Source of the DNA: Enhygromyxa salina
GTDB lineage: Bacteria > Myxococcota_A > Polyangia > Nannocystales > Nannocystaceae
Direction: 5' to 3'
Length of the DNA stretch: 55,410 nt
NCBI RefSeq assembly: GCF_002994615.1
Contig: NZ_PVNK01000017.1
Span: forward strand, 1 to 55,410
The notes under the pieces are model-generated. The model saw only the letters and a list, made by a program, of their open reading frames with translations, was not told where the DNA came from and did no database searches. This document shows positions 35,716 to 49,680 of this stretch, piece after piece (within the stretch, counting starts at the first letter, position 1; each line of letters opens with the position of its first letter). The translations under genes were made by a program, and so were the position numbers.

Positions 35716-36600
35716 TCAGCGCATCGGCGAGAGCCCGCGGGCCGGCAGCCGGGGGCGCGGCTTGCCGGCCTCGGGGTCGGCCGCGGGCGCGTTGGCGAGC
35801 ACGACCCAGACCATGTCGAGGCGATCGAAGCGGACCGTGGGCACGACGTCGACGAGCTGGGCGTTGACCCGGTGGTCGACGGACACCACGCGGCCGACCG
35901 GGTGGCCCTTGGGAAACAGGTCATCGACGCCCGAGGTCTGGATCACGTCGCCCTCGACGACGGGCTCGTCGCAAGAGATGATCCGGACCTTGCACTGATC
36001 CTCGCCCGCGCCCTCGAGGATGCCCGGGCAGCGGGTCCGCGCGACCTCGACGGCGATCTTGCTCTCGGGGTCGGTGATCAGCATGACGTCCGAGTGCTGG
36101 GCGTGGGTCCGGTTGATGCGGCCGACGACGCCGTCGGGCGCGAGCACGGCCATGTCGGGGCGGACGTAGTCGTCGCCGCGATCGACGGAGATCTTGACGA
36201 CGCGAAAGAAGGGCGACTGCTCGACCCCGGTGACCGCGGCCGAGAGCAGATCTTCAGGGACCTGATCGCGCATCTGCAGGGCCCGGCGTAGCTGGCGGTT
36301 CTCCTCGCGCAGCTGGGCGAGCTCGACGAGCTGGCGCTTGAACTCGCGGGTCTGCTCCTCGAGCGCCTCCTTCTCGTCGAGCATCCGGGCCTGAAACACC
36401 CAGCGCTCGAAGAAGCTGCCGACCCAGCGCGCCGAGTAGGTCACGCCGGCCTCGAGCGGCGCGCCGATCCGATGGACCGCACGATCGAAGCCGTTCATGT
36501 GATGCGGATCCTGCATCGTCGAGCGCAGCAGCATGATCGGCACGCCGAGGAGCAAGGCGATGATCGCCCCGCTACGAACGTCTCGGAGGGAGACAGCCAC
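35716..36600 (-). CDS. mreC: Rod shape-determining protein MreC
   Basis: A 294-residue bitopic protein: one membrane helix near the N-terminus (AIIALLLGVPIMLL), a coiled coil at about 75-110 (MLDEKEALEEQTREFKRQL), and the MreC beta-domain with VDRGDDYVRPDMAVLAPDGVVGRI and GDVIQTSGVDDLFPKGHPVGRV. It links MreB to the elongasome in the periplasm. The GTG start lies 17 bases after mreB. mreD, pbp2 and rodA, which usually follow, are absent here; the next gene is convergent. Confidence 0.93.
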   Translation of the reverse strand: MAVSLRDVRSGAIIALLLGVPIMLLRSTMQDPHHMNGFDRAVHRIGAPLEAGVTYSARWVGSFFERWVFQARMLDEKEALEEQTREFKRQLVELAQLREENRQLRRALQMRDQVPEDLLSAAVTGVEQSPFFRVVKISVDRGDDYVRPDMAVLAPDGVVGRINRTHAQHSDVMLITDPESKIAVEVARTRCPGILEGAGEDQCKVRIISCDEPVVEGDVIQTSGVDDLFPKGHPVGRVVSVDHRVNAQLVDVVPTVRFDRLDMVWVVLANAPAADPEAGKPRPRLPARGLSPMR

Positions 36601-36617
36601 GAGTACACACGCGCCGG

Positions 36618-37811
<1,194 letters not shown>

Positions 37812-37930
37812 TCAATTGCGCCACCAGCGCTATTTTGCCCCGATCTTCGTCGATCTTGGCGGATGGTTGCGAATGCGAGCGCCGACCGGGTTCGCGGACG
37901 TGGCAGACTGGGCTAAGGTCCCCGGCACTC

Positions 37931-39730
37931 ATGCTTGGCATCGAGCGCGGAAAGGGCGGCAACCTCGTCGTCTGGTTGATCCTCGGCGTCCTCGCCCTGG
38001 CCTTCGGTCTGACCTTCGGGCTGCCCTCGGACCAGCTCTCCTTTGGCGAGTCGGGCCTGCTCAAGGTCCACGGCGAGAACGTCTCCAAGGAAGACTTCGT
38101 CTACCAGCAGCGCGCGATCTCCTGGGTCATCCCGCTGCCCGAGGGCGAGGAGGCCCAGACGATGGGCGTGCGCGAAGAGGTGCTCGAGGCTGTGATCGAG
38201 CGCCTCGTCCTCGCCCACGTCGGCGAGGAGCTCGGGCTCGCGGTCGAGACCCGCGACGCCGAGCTCCTGACCAAGCAGGGCTTCTTGCTGGTCCTCGATC
38301 AAGATCGCCCGTGGCCGTGGGCCGACAAGGGGCGCTTCGACTACGAGATGTTCAAGCGCGGGTTGGCGTCCTTCAACGTGACCGAGAAGCGCTACCTCGA
38401 GATCCAGCGCCAGGAGCTGCTCGCCCGTCAGGTCCGCGATCTGATCGCGGCCTCGGTCACGATCCCCGAGGCCGAGCTGTGGACCAAGTACGAGAAGGAC
38501 AACAACCAGCTCTCGCTGCGCTACGTCCGGTTTGGGATCGGGGACTTCGCGGACCTCGTCGATCCGAGCGACGACGAGATCGACGCCTACGTGCTCAACA
38601 ACGCCGACGCGCTGCAGGAGTCGTGGGAGATCAACCAAGCCCGCTTCTTGAAGCTCCCGGCCCAGGTCGATCTGCGCCTGATCCAGTTCACCAAGCCCGT
38701 CGCGCCACCTGAGGGTGCGCCCGCGCAGATGGTCGCCGAGTACGAGGCCAAGCTCGAGGCCGCCCGCGCCGCCGCGACCGCCGCCCGCGCGCGGATCACC
38801 GAGGGCGGCGAGTCCTTCGCGGCCGTCGCCCGTGAGCTCTCGCGCGACCCGGGCACGGCGCGGACCGGCGGACGCTACGGCTGGGCCCAGGTCACCGAGT
38901 CCGGCAGCGGGCTCGAGCCGATCATCGACGAGACCGCGCGGACCCTCGAGGACGGCCAGCTGTCCGAGGTCCTCGTCGGCGAGGACGGCCTGTACCTGGT
39001 CCTGGTCGCCGGCCACCGCGAGGGCGACGTGCCCGAGGAGATCGCCAAGCGCGAGCTCGCGACCGACGCGGTCCGCGACGCCCGCGGCCGTGAGCTGGCC
39101 AAGCGCGCCGCCGACGAGGCCCTGCTCGCGGTCAAGGAGGGCGCCGATCTCGACGAGCTGTTCAGCCCGACCAAGCCCGCCCTCGGCGGCCCGAGCGGAC
39201 CGGGCGAGAACATCGAAGACTACGACGCGCCCGCGCCCCTCGCCGGGCCCGAGCACAAGGTCGAGGAGACCGGGCTGTTCAACCGCGGCCAGGCGATCCC
39301 CGGCATCGGCAGCCAGCCGACCCTGACCCGCCAGGCCTGGGACGCCGAGCCCGAGGCCCCAATCATCGACGAGGTCTTCGACGTGCCCGGCGGCTTCCTG
39401 ATCGCCGCGGTCGACGAGCGCCAGATCGCGACCCGCGAGGGCTTCGCCGAGGCCCGCAGCGAGCTCTACCGCGAGCTCACGATCCAGCGGGCCAACGGGG
39501 TCATCAGCGGGTTCACCAAGTACCAGTGCTACCTCGGCAAGGCCCGCGTCGACATCCGCGTCAACGACAAGCAGGTCAAGGCGCTGATGAGCTACGGCGG
39601 CGAGACGCCCAAGGACGCGAACGGCGTCCCGCTGGTCCCGCCCTACCACGTGTGCGATCGCGTCGGTGACCGCGGCGGGCTGCTCCAGCTCGCGATGCTG
39701 ATGCGCGGCCGCACCAACGCCGGCGGGTGA
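37931..39730 (+). CDS. PpiD/SurA-like peptidyl-prolyl isomerase chaperone
   Basis: A 599-residue envelope protein. One membrane helix near the N-terminus (VVWLILGVLALAFGLTFGL) anchors a SurA_N-like chaperone part (about 40-200), a parvulin-type domain around 295-375 (GGESFAAVARELSRDPGTARTGGRYGW ... ARTLEDGQLSEVLVGEDGLYLVLV, read here in parts), and a C-terminal region with DEVFDVPGGFLIAAV. It would help fold outer-membrane and periplasmic proteins. The ATG at 37931 is used because it starts the MLGIERGKGGN membrane anchor; the longer upstream frame is intergenic. Confidence 0.85.
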   Translation: MLGIERGKGGNLVVWLILGVLALAFGLTFGLPSDQLSFGESGLLKVHGENVSKEDFVYQQRAISWVIPLPEGEEAQTMGVREEVLEAVIERLVLAHVGEELGLAVETRDAELLTKQGFLLVLDQDRPWPWADKGRFDYEMFKRGLASFNVTEKRYLEIQRQELLARQVRDLIAASVTIPEAELWTKYEKDNNQLSLRYVRFGIGDFADLVDPSDDEIDAYVLNNADALQESWEINQARFLKLPAQVDLRLIQFTKPVAPPEGAPAQMVAEYEAKLEAARAAATAARARITEGGESFAAVARELSRDPGTARTGGRYGWAQVTESGSGLEPIIDETARTLEDGQLSEVLVGEDGLYLVLVAGHREGDVPEEIAKRELATDAVRDARGRELAKRAADEALLAVKEGADLDELFSPTKPALGGPSGPGENIEDYDAPAPLAGPEHKVEETGLFNRGQAIPGIGSQPTLTRQAWDAEPEAPIIDEVFDVPGGFLIAAVDERQIATREGFAEARSELYRELTIQRANGVISGFTKYQCYLGKARVDIRVNDKQVKALMSYGGETPKDANGVPLVPPYHVCDRVGDRGGLLQLAMLMRGRTNAGG

Positions 39731-39740
39731 CCCCCGCAGT

Positions 39741-39764
39741 CCCCGCGCGCGCGAACGCGCGGGG
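39741..39764 (+). terminator. GC-rich hairpin after the isomerase gene
   Basis: CCCCGCGCG, loop CGCGAA, CGCGCGGGG: a perfect nine-base stem 11 bases past the stop codon. It lacks a T tract, so it may act with Rho or merely slow transcription before the kinase gene. Confidence 0.4.
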
Positions 39765-39871
39765 CCTCGACCTCGCTCATCCCCGGCCCGGGCGCTTCGG
39801 ACTCACGCGACCGAGGACAGCGGGGCCAGGCGTCATCGGCGTTGTATAACCACCGCCCTGCGGAGGGATCG

Positions 39872-43558
<3,687 letters not shown>

Positions 43559-43582
43559 GAATCTGCCTCGAGGACCCAAGCC

Positions 43583-45940
43583 ATGCGAACCCGCACCCTG
43601 ATCCTGACCAGCACCGCAACCCTCCTCTTCGCCTGTGGCGACAGCGGGGCCGACGGCGACGACGCGCCGAGCACCGACAGCGGCGTCGCGACCCTCGGCG
43701 ACACCAGCACGGGCGACGAGACGTCGACGAGCGTCGGCGACGGTGACGGCGACCCCGGCGACGGCGACGGCGACAGCTGCTCGACCCCCTGCGGCGACGA
43801 CTGCTGCACCGAGGGCGAGGCCTGCGACGAGGACACCCTGACCTGCGTGCTCGACTGCGGCGACGCCGAGCCGTGCGGGATCGACCCCGAGACCTGCTGC
43901 GGCGGCGACGAGATCTGCTACGTCGGCCAGTGCGTGGTCCCGGGCGGGCCCTGCTCGGTCCTGAGCTGCGCGACCCAGACCGAGTCCGACTGTGGCGAGG
44001 GCGAGATCTGCGACGCCGAGCTCGGCCAGTGCGTGCCCGACCTCGCCGACGAGACCTGCACCTACGCGCCCGAGCCGGGCGTGTTCGATCCGGTCCCGCG
44101 CTGGTCCTGGGGCGTCCGCAAGCCCCGCGCGTGCATGGACGACTCCGACTGCCAAAAGGAGGAGGCCTGCGTCGACAGCAACTGCGAGGTCACCTGGCCC
44201 CACCACGTCCCGGGCGACGACGACTACCCGGCCTTCCACCAGGCCATGGCCCCGCCGATGGTCGCGGACCTCGACGGCGACTGCATCCCCGAGATCGTGT
44301 TCAACAGCTACGAGCCGGCGTCCTGGACGACCAACGGGATCCTCCGCGCGCTCCGGGGCGACACCGGGGAGCCGGTCTGGACCCTCGGCGACCCGGCGTG
44401 GCGCAGCGACGGCACCGCGATCCCGGCGATCGGCGACATCGACTACGACGGCGACCTCGAGATCATCAACGTCGGCGGCGACAGCCGGCTCCAGCTGATC
44501 GACCACCAGGGCAACCCGGTCTGGGCGACGGCCGATCCCGTCGGCTACAGCTTCACCTCGGGCGCGCCCTCGCTGGCCAACTTCGACATCCAGGGCGACG
44601 CCGAGATCGCCTTCGGTCGGGAGATCTACGCCAGCGACGGCAGCTTCGTGTGGGCCGGGGACGGCGGGATCGGGACCAACCCCAACTACGCCACGCTCTC
44701 GTGCGTCGCCGACCTCGACGGCGATCTGCGGCCCGAGCTCATCGGCGGCGGCACGGCCTACACCTTCACGGGCACGGTCGGCGTCGACTTCATGGGCAGC
44801 ACCATGTGGCAGACCGGCGCCGACGGCTACTGCGGCGTGGCCGACTTCCAGCTCGACGGCGTGCCCGAGGTCGTCGTCGTCCGCGGCGGCTCGATCGACG
44901 TGCTCGACGGCCCGAGCGGCGCGCTCCTGGCCCAGTTCCCGATCCCCGGCGGCGGCATGGGCGGGCCGCCGAACATCGCCGACTTCGACGGCGACGGCTT
45001 CCCCGACATCGGCCTCGCCGGGGGCGCGCGCTACGTCGTCGTGCAGTTCGACGGCGTCAACACCCTGACCAAGCTGTGGGACGCCGTGACCAAGGACGTC
45101 TCGTCCAACCGCACGGGCTCGTCGGTGTTCGACTTCGACGGCGACGGCCGCAGCGAGGTCATCTACGCCGACGAGTGGTATCTGCGGATCTACCCCGGGG
45201 TCGAGCCCGACTGCCAGCTCGACCCCGACGGCCCCGGCTGCGATCAGGACATGACCGACGCCGAGATCCTGTTCATCGACATCACCTCGTCGGGGACGCG
45301 CGTCGAGTATCCGGTCATCGCCGACGTCGACGGCGACTTCAAGGCCGAGATCGTGGTCTCGACCAACAACAACTTCGATCAGGGCAACATCGGCGACGCC
45401 GGGATCGAGGTGTTCGAGGATCGCCTCGACAACTGGGTTGCGACCCTTCCGATCTGGAACCAGCACACCTATCACGTGACCAACGTCGACGCGGCCGGCG
45501 GCATCCCGATCATCGAAGAAGACAACTGGGACTTCCCGGCCGGCGATCCCCACAACTCGTACCGCCGCAACAGCCAGGGCGCGGTCGAGAACTGCGCCCC
45601 CGATCTCGTCGCCCAGGATCTCGAGACCATCGGCATCTGCCGCGACGACGTGACCGTGTCCGCGCGGGTCTGCAACCAGGGCTGCCTCGGCGTCGGGCCT
45701 GGGGTCGACGTGAGCTTCACCGAGGCCGACGCCGGCCTGCTCGGGACGGTCCCGACCGCCCAGGCCATCCCCGCGGGCGGGTGCGTGAAGGTCCAGCTGA
45801 CCGTGCCCGCGCCCGGGGCCGCGCCCTACAATGTGACGGTGTCGGTCGACGACGACGGCATGAGCAGCGGGGCCTTCAACGAGTGCATCGAAGACAACAA
45901 CGCGCTCGGGCCCGTCGAGCTGTGCCCAAACATCGGCTGA
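43583..45940 (+). CDS. FG-GAP/VCBS-repeat lipoprotein with Cys-rich N-terminus (paralogue 1)
   Basis: A 785-residue lipoprotein: signal ending LLFACGDSG, a GDGDGDPGDGDGD linker, an EGF-like Cys-rich segment (TPCGDDCCTEGEACDED, CCGGDEICY), then FG-GAP/VCBS blades with Ca2+-binding loops: VADLDGDCIPEIVF, IGDIDYDGDLEII, IADFDGDGFPDIGLAGG, VFDFDGDGRSEVIY, VADVDGDFKAEIVV. The C-terminus has a CARDB-like strand domain (VSARVCNQGCLGVGPGVDV). This is an outer-surface adhesion-type protein. A close paralogue of the same length lies at 49.9 kb. It starts 24 bases after the kinase-WD40 gene, so they may be cotranscribed. Confidence 0.85.
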   Translation: MRTRTLILTSTATLLFACGDSGADGDDAPSTDSGVATLGDTSTGDETSTSVGDGDGDPGDGDGDSCSTPCGDDCCTEGEACDEDTLTCVLDCGDAEPCGIDPETCCGGDEICYVGQCVVPGGPCSVLSCATQTESDCGEGEICDAELGQCVPDLADETCTYAPEPGVFDPVPRWSWGVRKPRACMDDSDCQKEEACVDSNCEVTWPHHVPGDDDYPAFHQAMAPPMVADLDGDCIPEIVFNSYEPASWTTNGILRALRGDTGEPVWTLGDPAWRSDGTAIPAIGDIDYDGDLEIINVGGDSRLQLIDHQGNPVWATADPVGYSFTSGAPSLANFDIQGDAEIAFGREIYASDGSFVWAGDGGIGTNPNYATLSCVADLDGDLRPELIGGGTAYTFTGTVGVDFMGSTMWQTGADGYCGVADFQLDGVPEVVVVRGGSIDVLDGPSGALLAQFPIPGGGMGGPPNIADFDGDGFPDIGLAGGARYVVVQFDGVNTLTKLWDAVTKDVSSNRTGSSVFDFDGDGRSEVIYADEWYLRIYPGVEPDCQLDPDGPGCDQDMTDAEILFIDITSSGTRVEYPVIADVDGDFKAEIVVSTNNNFDQGNIGDAGIEVFEDRLDNWVATLPIWNQHTYHVTNVDAAGGIPIIEEDNWDFPAGDPHNSYRRNSQGAVENCAPDLVAQDLETIGICRDDVTVSARVCNQGCLGVGPGVDVSFTEADAGLLGTVPTAQAIPAGGCVKVQLTVPAPGAAPYNVTVSVDDDGMSSGAFNECIEDNNALGPVELCPNIG

Positions 45941-45987
45941 GCTCCGCGATGGCGACACGCGCGCATTTGCGGTAGCGTCGCCCCATC

Positions 45988-46275
45988 ATGCCGTGGACCA
46001 TCGACGACCTTCACGCTACCCCAACCCCCAACCTGCCGCGGACTTGCGCTTCGACCTACTACGCGTGGCGTCGAGCGATCCGCGACCGCGGCATCCACCC
46101 CAAGGACGCGGCGGAGGAGGTAGGCGACGCGAACTACGAGCTCTACAACGGCGCCGGGACCAAGGGCACGATCCGCATGTCTCAGAGCCACCGCGTGTGG
46201 TTCACGCTCAATAGCGATACCGAAGAAGTGATCGTCAACAAGGTCGGGACCCACCAGCAGCCTCGCGGCTGGTAG
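45988..46275 (+). CDS. Small protein, possibly RelE/HigB-like
   Basis: A 95-residue basic protein. The C-terminal part (TIRMSQSHRVWFTLNSDTEEV, then IVNKVGTHQ) resembles the strand-strand end of RelE/ParE/HigB toxins, where a basic strand pair R-x-R-x-x-x-x-x-V-x-V-G-x-H closes the ribonuclease fold. The N-terminal helices fit only loosely and no antitoxin gene is adjacent, so the match is weak. It lies 47 bases after the lipoprotein gene. Confidence 0.55.
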   Translation: MPWTIDDLHATPTPNLPRTCASTYYAWRRAIRDRGIHPKDAAEEVGDANYELYNGAGTKGTIRMSQSHRVWFTLNSDTEEVIVNKVGTHQQPRGW

Positions 46276-46382
46276 CGGGTTGGGCTCTTCGAAGCCCTCG
46301 CGACTGGCTCGAGACCGCCTCGCAATTGGCCTACGTCGAGGGCTCACTTTACGGCGCCGCGCAAAGCTGCGAGACCGAGGCC

Positions 46383-47549
46383 GTGACCGACTCCGACGAC
46401 CTCGCCTCGCGGCTCGCCCGCACGGCCGAACAACTCCGCGCGCTGTTCGAGGACGGCAGCCCCGCCGTGCTCCGTGGGGCCGGGCCGCTGTTCGAGACCG
46501 CCGAGGTGTTCGAGTGGATCAAGCGCGCCCACCCCCAGGCCCGCGCGAGCACCTCGCTGGCCAAGATCCACGCGCTCAAGCGCGGCTGGGGGCTCGACGT
46601 CGACGAGCTGCCGAGCGCCGGCGAAGCGCGTGACCCGGGCCGCCCGGCCGAGATGTATCGAGGCGGCGCGATGCTGCTCGAGCCCGCGCCCTTCTTGCCG
46701 CGCCCGGACCACGCGAGCTTCGCCGACTGGGTCCGCGAGACTCACGCGGCCCTCGGTGGCGAGTTCGGGATGCAGGCCCCGGGCCTCGAGTGCGCGTGCT
46801 TCGACGCCCTCGATCGCCTCCAGGCCCTGCTCGGGCCGACCCTCGCGCTGACCGGGCCGCGGACCTATCGCTACAACGCCTTCGTCGGCGACTACCGCCG
46901 GACCCCCTTCGGCTTTCACGTCGATCCTCACCAGGAGGCGGTGTTCCAGTACGTCGTCGAGGGCCGGCGGCAGGTGTCCTTTTGGGAGGGGCTGATCCTC
47001 CAAGACCGCGACGCCGACTGGGTCGAAGACGCCAACGGCCTCGTCCGCCCGCGGACCGAGCCCGAGCACCGCTTCGAGCTCGAGCCCGGCGACATCGTGT
47101 TCTGGCCCGGGACCCACGTCCACGGCTTCGCGCCCGAGGGCCCGTCGATGGCCCTGAGCATGGTCATCGATCGGGCCTGCCCGCGCAGCCGCGCCGAGGT
47201 CGTCGCGGCGCTCGAGGTCGAGACCATGGGGGGCCAGGCCGCGCTCCCGCCCCCCAACGGCGACGAGGACCACGACTTCGTCACCCGCGGGACCACGCTG
47301 CGGCGGCGCTCGAGCTTTCCGATCGCCTACGCCCGCTGGGAAGACGCGCTCATCATCGGCGTCTGCGGTCGGACCTTCGAGTGGCCCGAGCGCGCCTCGA
47401 TCGCAGCCGCGATCGAGCTGTTCGACGGGCTCAACGAGCGCGAGCGCGTGGTCGTCGACGAGCTCGTCGAAGCGACGACGCTGTTCGAGGACGACCTGCT
47501 CGAGCTCCTGACGATGTTCACGGGGCTCGGCTGGCTCCGCCGAGTGTAG
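46383..47549 (+). CDS. JmjC/cupin-type Fe(II)/2-oxoglutarate oxygenase
   Basis: A 388-residue protein with a cupin core: TYRYNAFVGDYRRTPFGFHVDPHQE gives the iron motif H-x-D (His179, Asp181, read in parts), followed by VFQYVVEGRRQVSFW and GDIVFWPGTHVHGF with the distal His (245 or 247). This is the pattern of JmjC-like protein or small-molecule hydroxylases. C-terminal ~100 residues look like a winged-helix-type domain (INERERVVVDELVEATTLFE-like). A GTG at 46383 is used; a TTG at 46326 would add 19 residues of poor quality. Substrate unknown. Confidence 0.78.
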   Translation: MTDSDDLASRLARTAEQLRALFEDGSPAVLRGAGPLFETAEVFEWIKRAHPQARASTSLAKIHALKRGWGLDVDELPSAGEARDPGRPAEMYRGGAMLLEPAPFLPRPDHASFADWVRETHAALGGEFGMQAPGLECACFDALDRLQALLGPTLALTGPRTYRYNAFVGDYRRTPFGFHVDPHQEAVFQYVVEGRRQVSFWEGLILQDRDADWVEDANGLVRPRTEPEHRFELEPGDIVFWPGTHVHGFAPEGPSMALSMVIDRACPRSRAEVVAALEVETMGGQAALPPPNGDEDHDFVTRGTTLRRRSSFPIAYARWEDALIIGVCGRTFEWPERASIAAAIELFDGLNERERVVVDELVEATTLFEDDLLELLTMFTGLGWLRRV

Positions 47550-47557
47550 ACTGCGCC

Positions 47558-48238
47558 ATGCCGCTCGAACGCTACGGGGTGCTCAAGGCCCGCCCGATCG
47601 CCAGCCGCCAGGGTCGGGGCCGCGCGCCGCACTACCACATCCACGCGATCGATCACGGTGAGGACTATCGGGTGTCGATCGCCGTCCGCTCGGCGCCCGC
47701 GCCCTCGCAGCTGCTCTACCTGATCGACGACCGCTTCACCCACCCGGTGCTCGCGCGCCTCCGCGAGCTGCCGATGGGCTTTTGCGGCCAGCCGTCGCGG
47801 CCCGACGCCGCGGCGGCCCTCGACTATGTCCGCGGGCAGATGCTGACCCGCGCGCGCATGTCCGCGCTGCCCTGGGACGTGCCCGGCCCCGACGAGGACT
47901 TCAACGAGCTGCTCCACCTGTGGGTCGGCCGCGCCCTGCGCGACGAGGACGCGCTGATCTACGCCTTCGGCGAGCGCTTCGGCCCGCAGCACACGCCCGA
48001 CCCCCACTTCGGCTTTCGCCCCTCAACGGGGATCTACCGGGTCCACATGAACCAGGGCAGCGTCGGCGCCCACGACGAACGTGACGGCGCCTGGCAAGAC
48101 GGCGCGCTGATGCTGTGGTTCCCGCCGATCATCGAGCAGGGCCGGACCAAGCTGGCCGAGCGCTGGGTCGCGGTCTTCGTCGCGTTCGCGTCGCAGCGCT
48201 GGGACAGCGAGCCGGAGCCTGGCATGCTCACGCCGTGA
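47558..48238 (+). CDS. DUF2278 family protein
   Basis: A 226-residue protein with the family start MPLERYGVLKARPI, then APHYHIHAIDHGEDYRVSIAV, LPWDVPGPDEDFNELL, and the C-terminal IYRVHMNQGSVG ... HDERDGAWQDGALMLWFP. DUF2278 proteins (YukJ-like) are widespread and uncharacterised. It starts nine bases after the oxygenase gene and overlaps the GST gene by four bases (GTGA), so the three form an operon. Confidence 0.88.
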   Translation: MPLERYGVLKARPIASRQGRGRAPHYHIHAIDHGEDYRVSIAVRSAPAPSQLLYLIDDRFTHPVLARLRELPMGFCGQPSRPDAAAALDYVRGQMLTRARMSALPWDVPGPDEDFNELLHLWVGRALRDEDALIYAFGERFGPQHTPDPHFGFRPSTGIYRVHMNQGSVGAHDERDGAWQDGALMLWFPPIIEQGRTKLAERWVAVFVAFASQRWDSEPEPGMLTP

Positions 48239-48840
48239 TCCGCCTCTACGGGACCCTGACATCTCCCTACGTCCGCCGCGTCCGCGTGGTCGCGCTCGAG
48301 CTCGGGCTGAGCGTCGAGCTCGTCGACGCCGCGAGCGACGAAGGTCAGGCCGCGATGCGAGCCATCAACCCGCTGTGGAAGGTGCCGACCGTCGAGCTCG
48401 ACGGCCAGGCGATCTTCGACTCCCGGGTGATCAACGAGGAGCTGATCGCCCGCCACGGGCCGGGGCCGCTCGCGCCCCACGAGCCCGATGATCTCGACGC
48501 TCGCAACCTCGTGACGGTGATCGACGGGGCCCTCGACGCCCTCGTCAACACCGTCTACCTGGCCAAGGACGGCGTCGCGGCCGACGCGGCGTCCTACATT
48601 GCGAAGCAGCACGCCCGAGCGGCCGACGCGATGGCCTGGGTCGACGCCCGCATCGACGGCCTGTCGCTGACGCGGGCCGCGGGCTTTGGCCTCGCGGAGC
48701 TCGCGTTGTGTACCGCCGTCGAGTGGATGCGCTTTCGCCAGACCTACCCGATCGAGCGCCACGCGGCGATCGTCCGGGTCGCCGAGCACCACGCCGCGCG
48801 CCCGAGCCTGGTTGCGACCCGGCCGCCTGTCTCGGCCTGA
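48235..48840 (+). CDS. Glutathione S-transferase family protein
   Basis: A 201-residue protein with a thioredoxin-fold N-domain: IRLYGTLTSPYVRRVRVVALE (catalytic-site Ser/Tyr region), AINPLWKVPTVELDG with the cis-Pro, and FDSRVINEELIARHG for gamma-glutamyl binding, followed by an all-helical C-domain. It would conjugate glutathione to electrophiles or act as a thiol chaperone. The GTG start overlaps the DUF2278 stop. Confidence 0.88.
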   Translation: MIRLYGTLTSPYVRRVRVVALELGLSVELVDAASDEGQAAMRAINPLWKVPTVELDGQAIFDSRVINEELIARHGPGPLAPHEPDDLDARNLVTVIDGALDALVNTVYLAKDGVAADAASYIAKQHARAADAMAWVDARIDGLSLTRAAGFGLAELALCTAVEWMRFRQTYPIERHAAIVRVAEHHAARPSLVATRPPVSA

Positions 48841-48863
48841 ATCAGGCGCTGCGCGCTCAATTG

Positions 48864-48914
48864 CGGCGGCGAAGCCCCCTTCGCTCGCCCAAACGCTCGC
48901 CTCTCGGCTCGTGC
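48864..48914 (+). repeat. Partial copy of repeat family A
   Basis: GGCGGCGAAGCCCCCTTCGCTCGCCCAAACGCTCGCCTCTCGGCTCGTGC corresponds to the distal half of the 7.3-kb units without the AGGGGCC palindrome. It follows a TGAATCAGGCGCTGCGCGCTCAA motif that overlaps the GST stop and recurs, inverted or diverged, near 49.8 and 54.35 kb. Confidence 0.7.
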
Positions 48915-49005
48915 GAGCAAGCTGCGAACGGCAAGAATTGGCGGGCGCGTCGAAGCGCGCTCACCTGGCATGGGTATTGCGGACTCTCCGAGCGAGGAGA
49001 AGCCC

Positions 49006-49110
49006 ATGCCCAAGTCCAAGAAGCGTTCTCACGCGTGCGCCAAGGAGAGCTGCGACGACTTCATCGGATGCACGATCGACGCTGGCGTACAGTGCGCGTT
49101 TGGGATCTGA
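49006..49110 (+). CDS. 34-residue Cys-rich peptide
   Basis: The peptide begins MPKSKKRSHACAKE and continues SCDDFIGCTIDAGVQCAFGI to a TGA. A strong GAGGAG lies six bases before the ATG; an in-frame ATG at 48970 would add 12 residues but would place that site inside the gene. Four Cys with spacing C-x4-C-x6-C-x7-C follow a very basic N-terminus, and the tail is hydrophobic. There is no signal peptide. It could be a metal-binding microprotein or a precursor peptide; no modification enzyme is adjacent. It sits between a repeat and a membrane-protein gene. Confidence 0.5.
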   Translation: MPKSKKRSHACAKESCDDFIGCTIDAGVQCAFGI

Positions 49111-49170
49111 GCGAATTCCCCCCACCGTCCGAGCGATATTCCACGGTCACCACATTCAGGGAGCACACCA

Positions 49171-49680
49171 ATGCAACGGCTAATCTACGGGGTCTTCCCA
49201 AGCCGTGAAAACGCCGAGGCCGCGCGACAGACGATCCACGAGCGAGCGCTGGACGCCGAGCACATCGAAGAGGCCGCGAGCGCGGCGATCCACGTCGAAG
49301 AGGTTCGTCCCAACGACCTGCCCCCGTCCGGGACCTTCGCCACGCGCTCGGCCCTCGCGGGCGGGCTGGCCGTCGGGACCGGCGTCGGCGTGATGCTTGG
49401 GCTGCTGATGACCGGGGCCTTCTCCAGCATCGGCGGACCTGCGACGATCCTCGGCAGCAAGCCGGTCGACGTCGTGTTCGTGACCCTCGCGGCCGGGTCC
49501 TTCGGCGCGATCTTGTCGGGCATCGCCGGGACCGCGGGCAAGCGCGCGCAGGTCCGCGAGCTCGAGGAGGAGGTCACGGCGGGCCGCGTGTTGCTGACCC
49601 TCGAAGCGCCCAAGAAGCACGCCCAAGAGCTCGTGCGCATGATGTCGAGCTGCGGCGCGCTCCGAGCCGGGGCGATCTAG
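49171..49680 (+). CDS. Gly-rich two-helix membrane protein
   Basis: A 169-residue protein. The N-terminus (MQRLIYGVFPSRENAEAARQTI) looks like the small alpha/beta domain seen in general-stress or DUF1269-type proteins; residues ~57-82 and ~100-122 are Gly/Ala-rich membrane helices; the C-terminal tail repeats the soluble fold (VLLTLEAPKKHAQELVRMMSSCGA). GGGAG-type ribosome site about nine bases upstream. Possibly a stress-induced inner-membrane protein; function not known. Confidence 0.7.
   Translation: MQRLIYGVFPSRENAEAARQTIHERALDAEHIEEAASAAIHVEEVRPNDLPPSGTFATRSALAGGLAVGTGVGVMLGLLMTGAFSSIGGPATILGSKPVDVVFVTLAAGSFGAILSGIAGTAGKRAQVRELEEEVTAGRVLLTLEAPKKHAQELVRMMSSCGALRAGAI

Noticed and set aside
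49006..49110. Lanthipeptide or other RiPP cluster
   Set aside because: No cyclase, dehydratase, radical-SAM or dedicated exporter gene lies near the Cys-rich peptide, so it is described only as a peptide gene.
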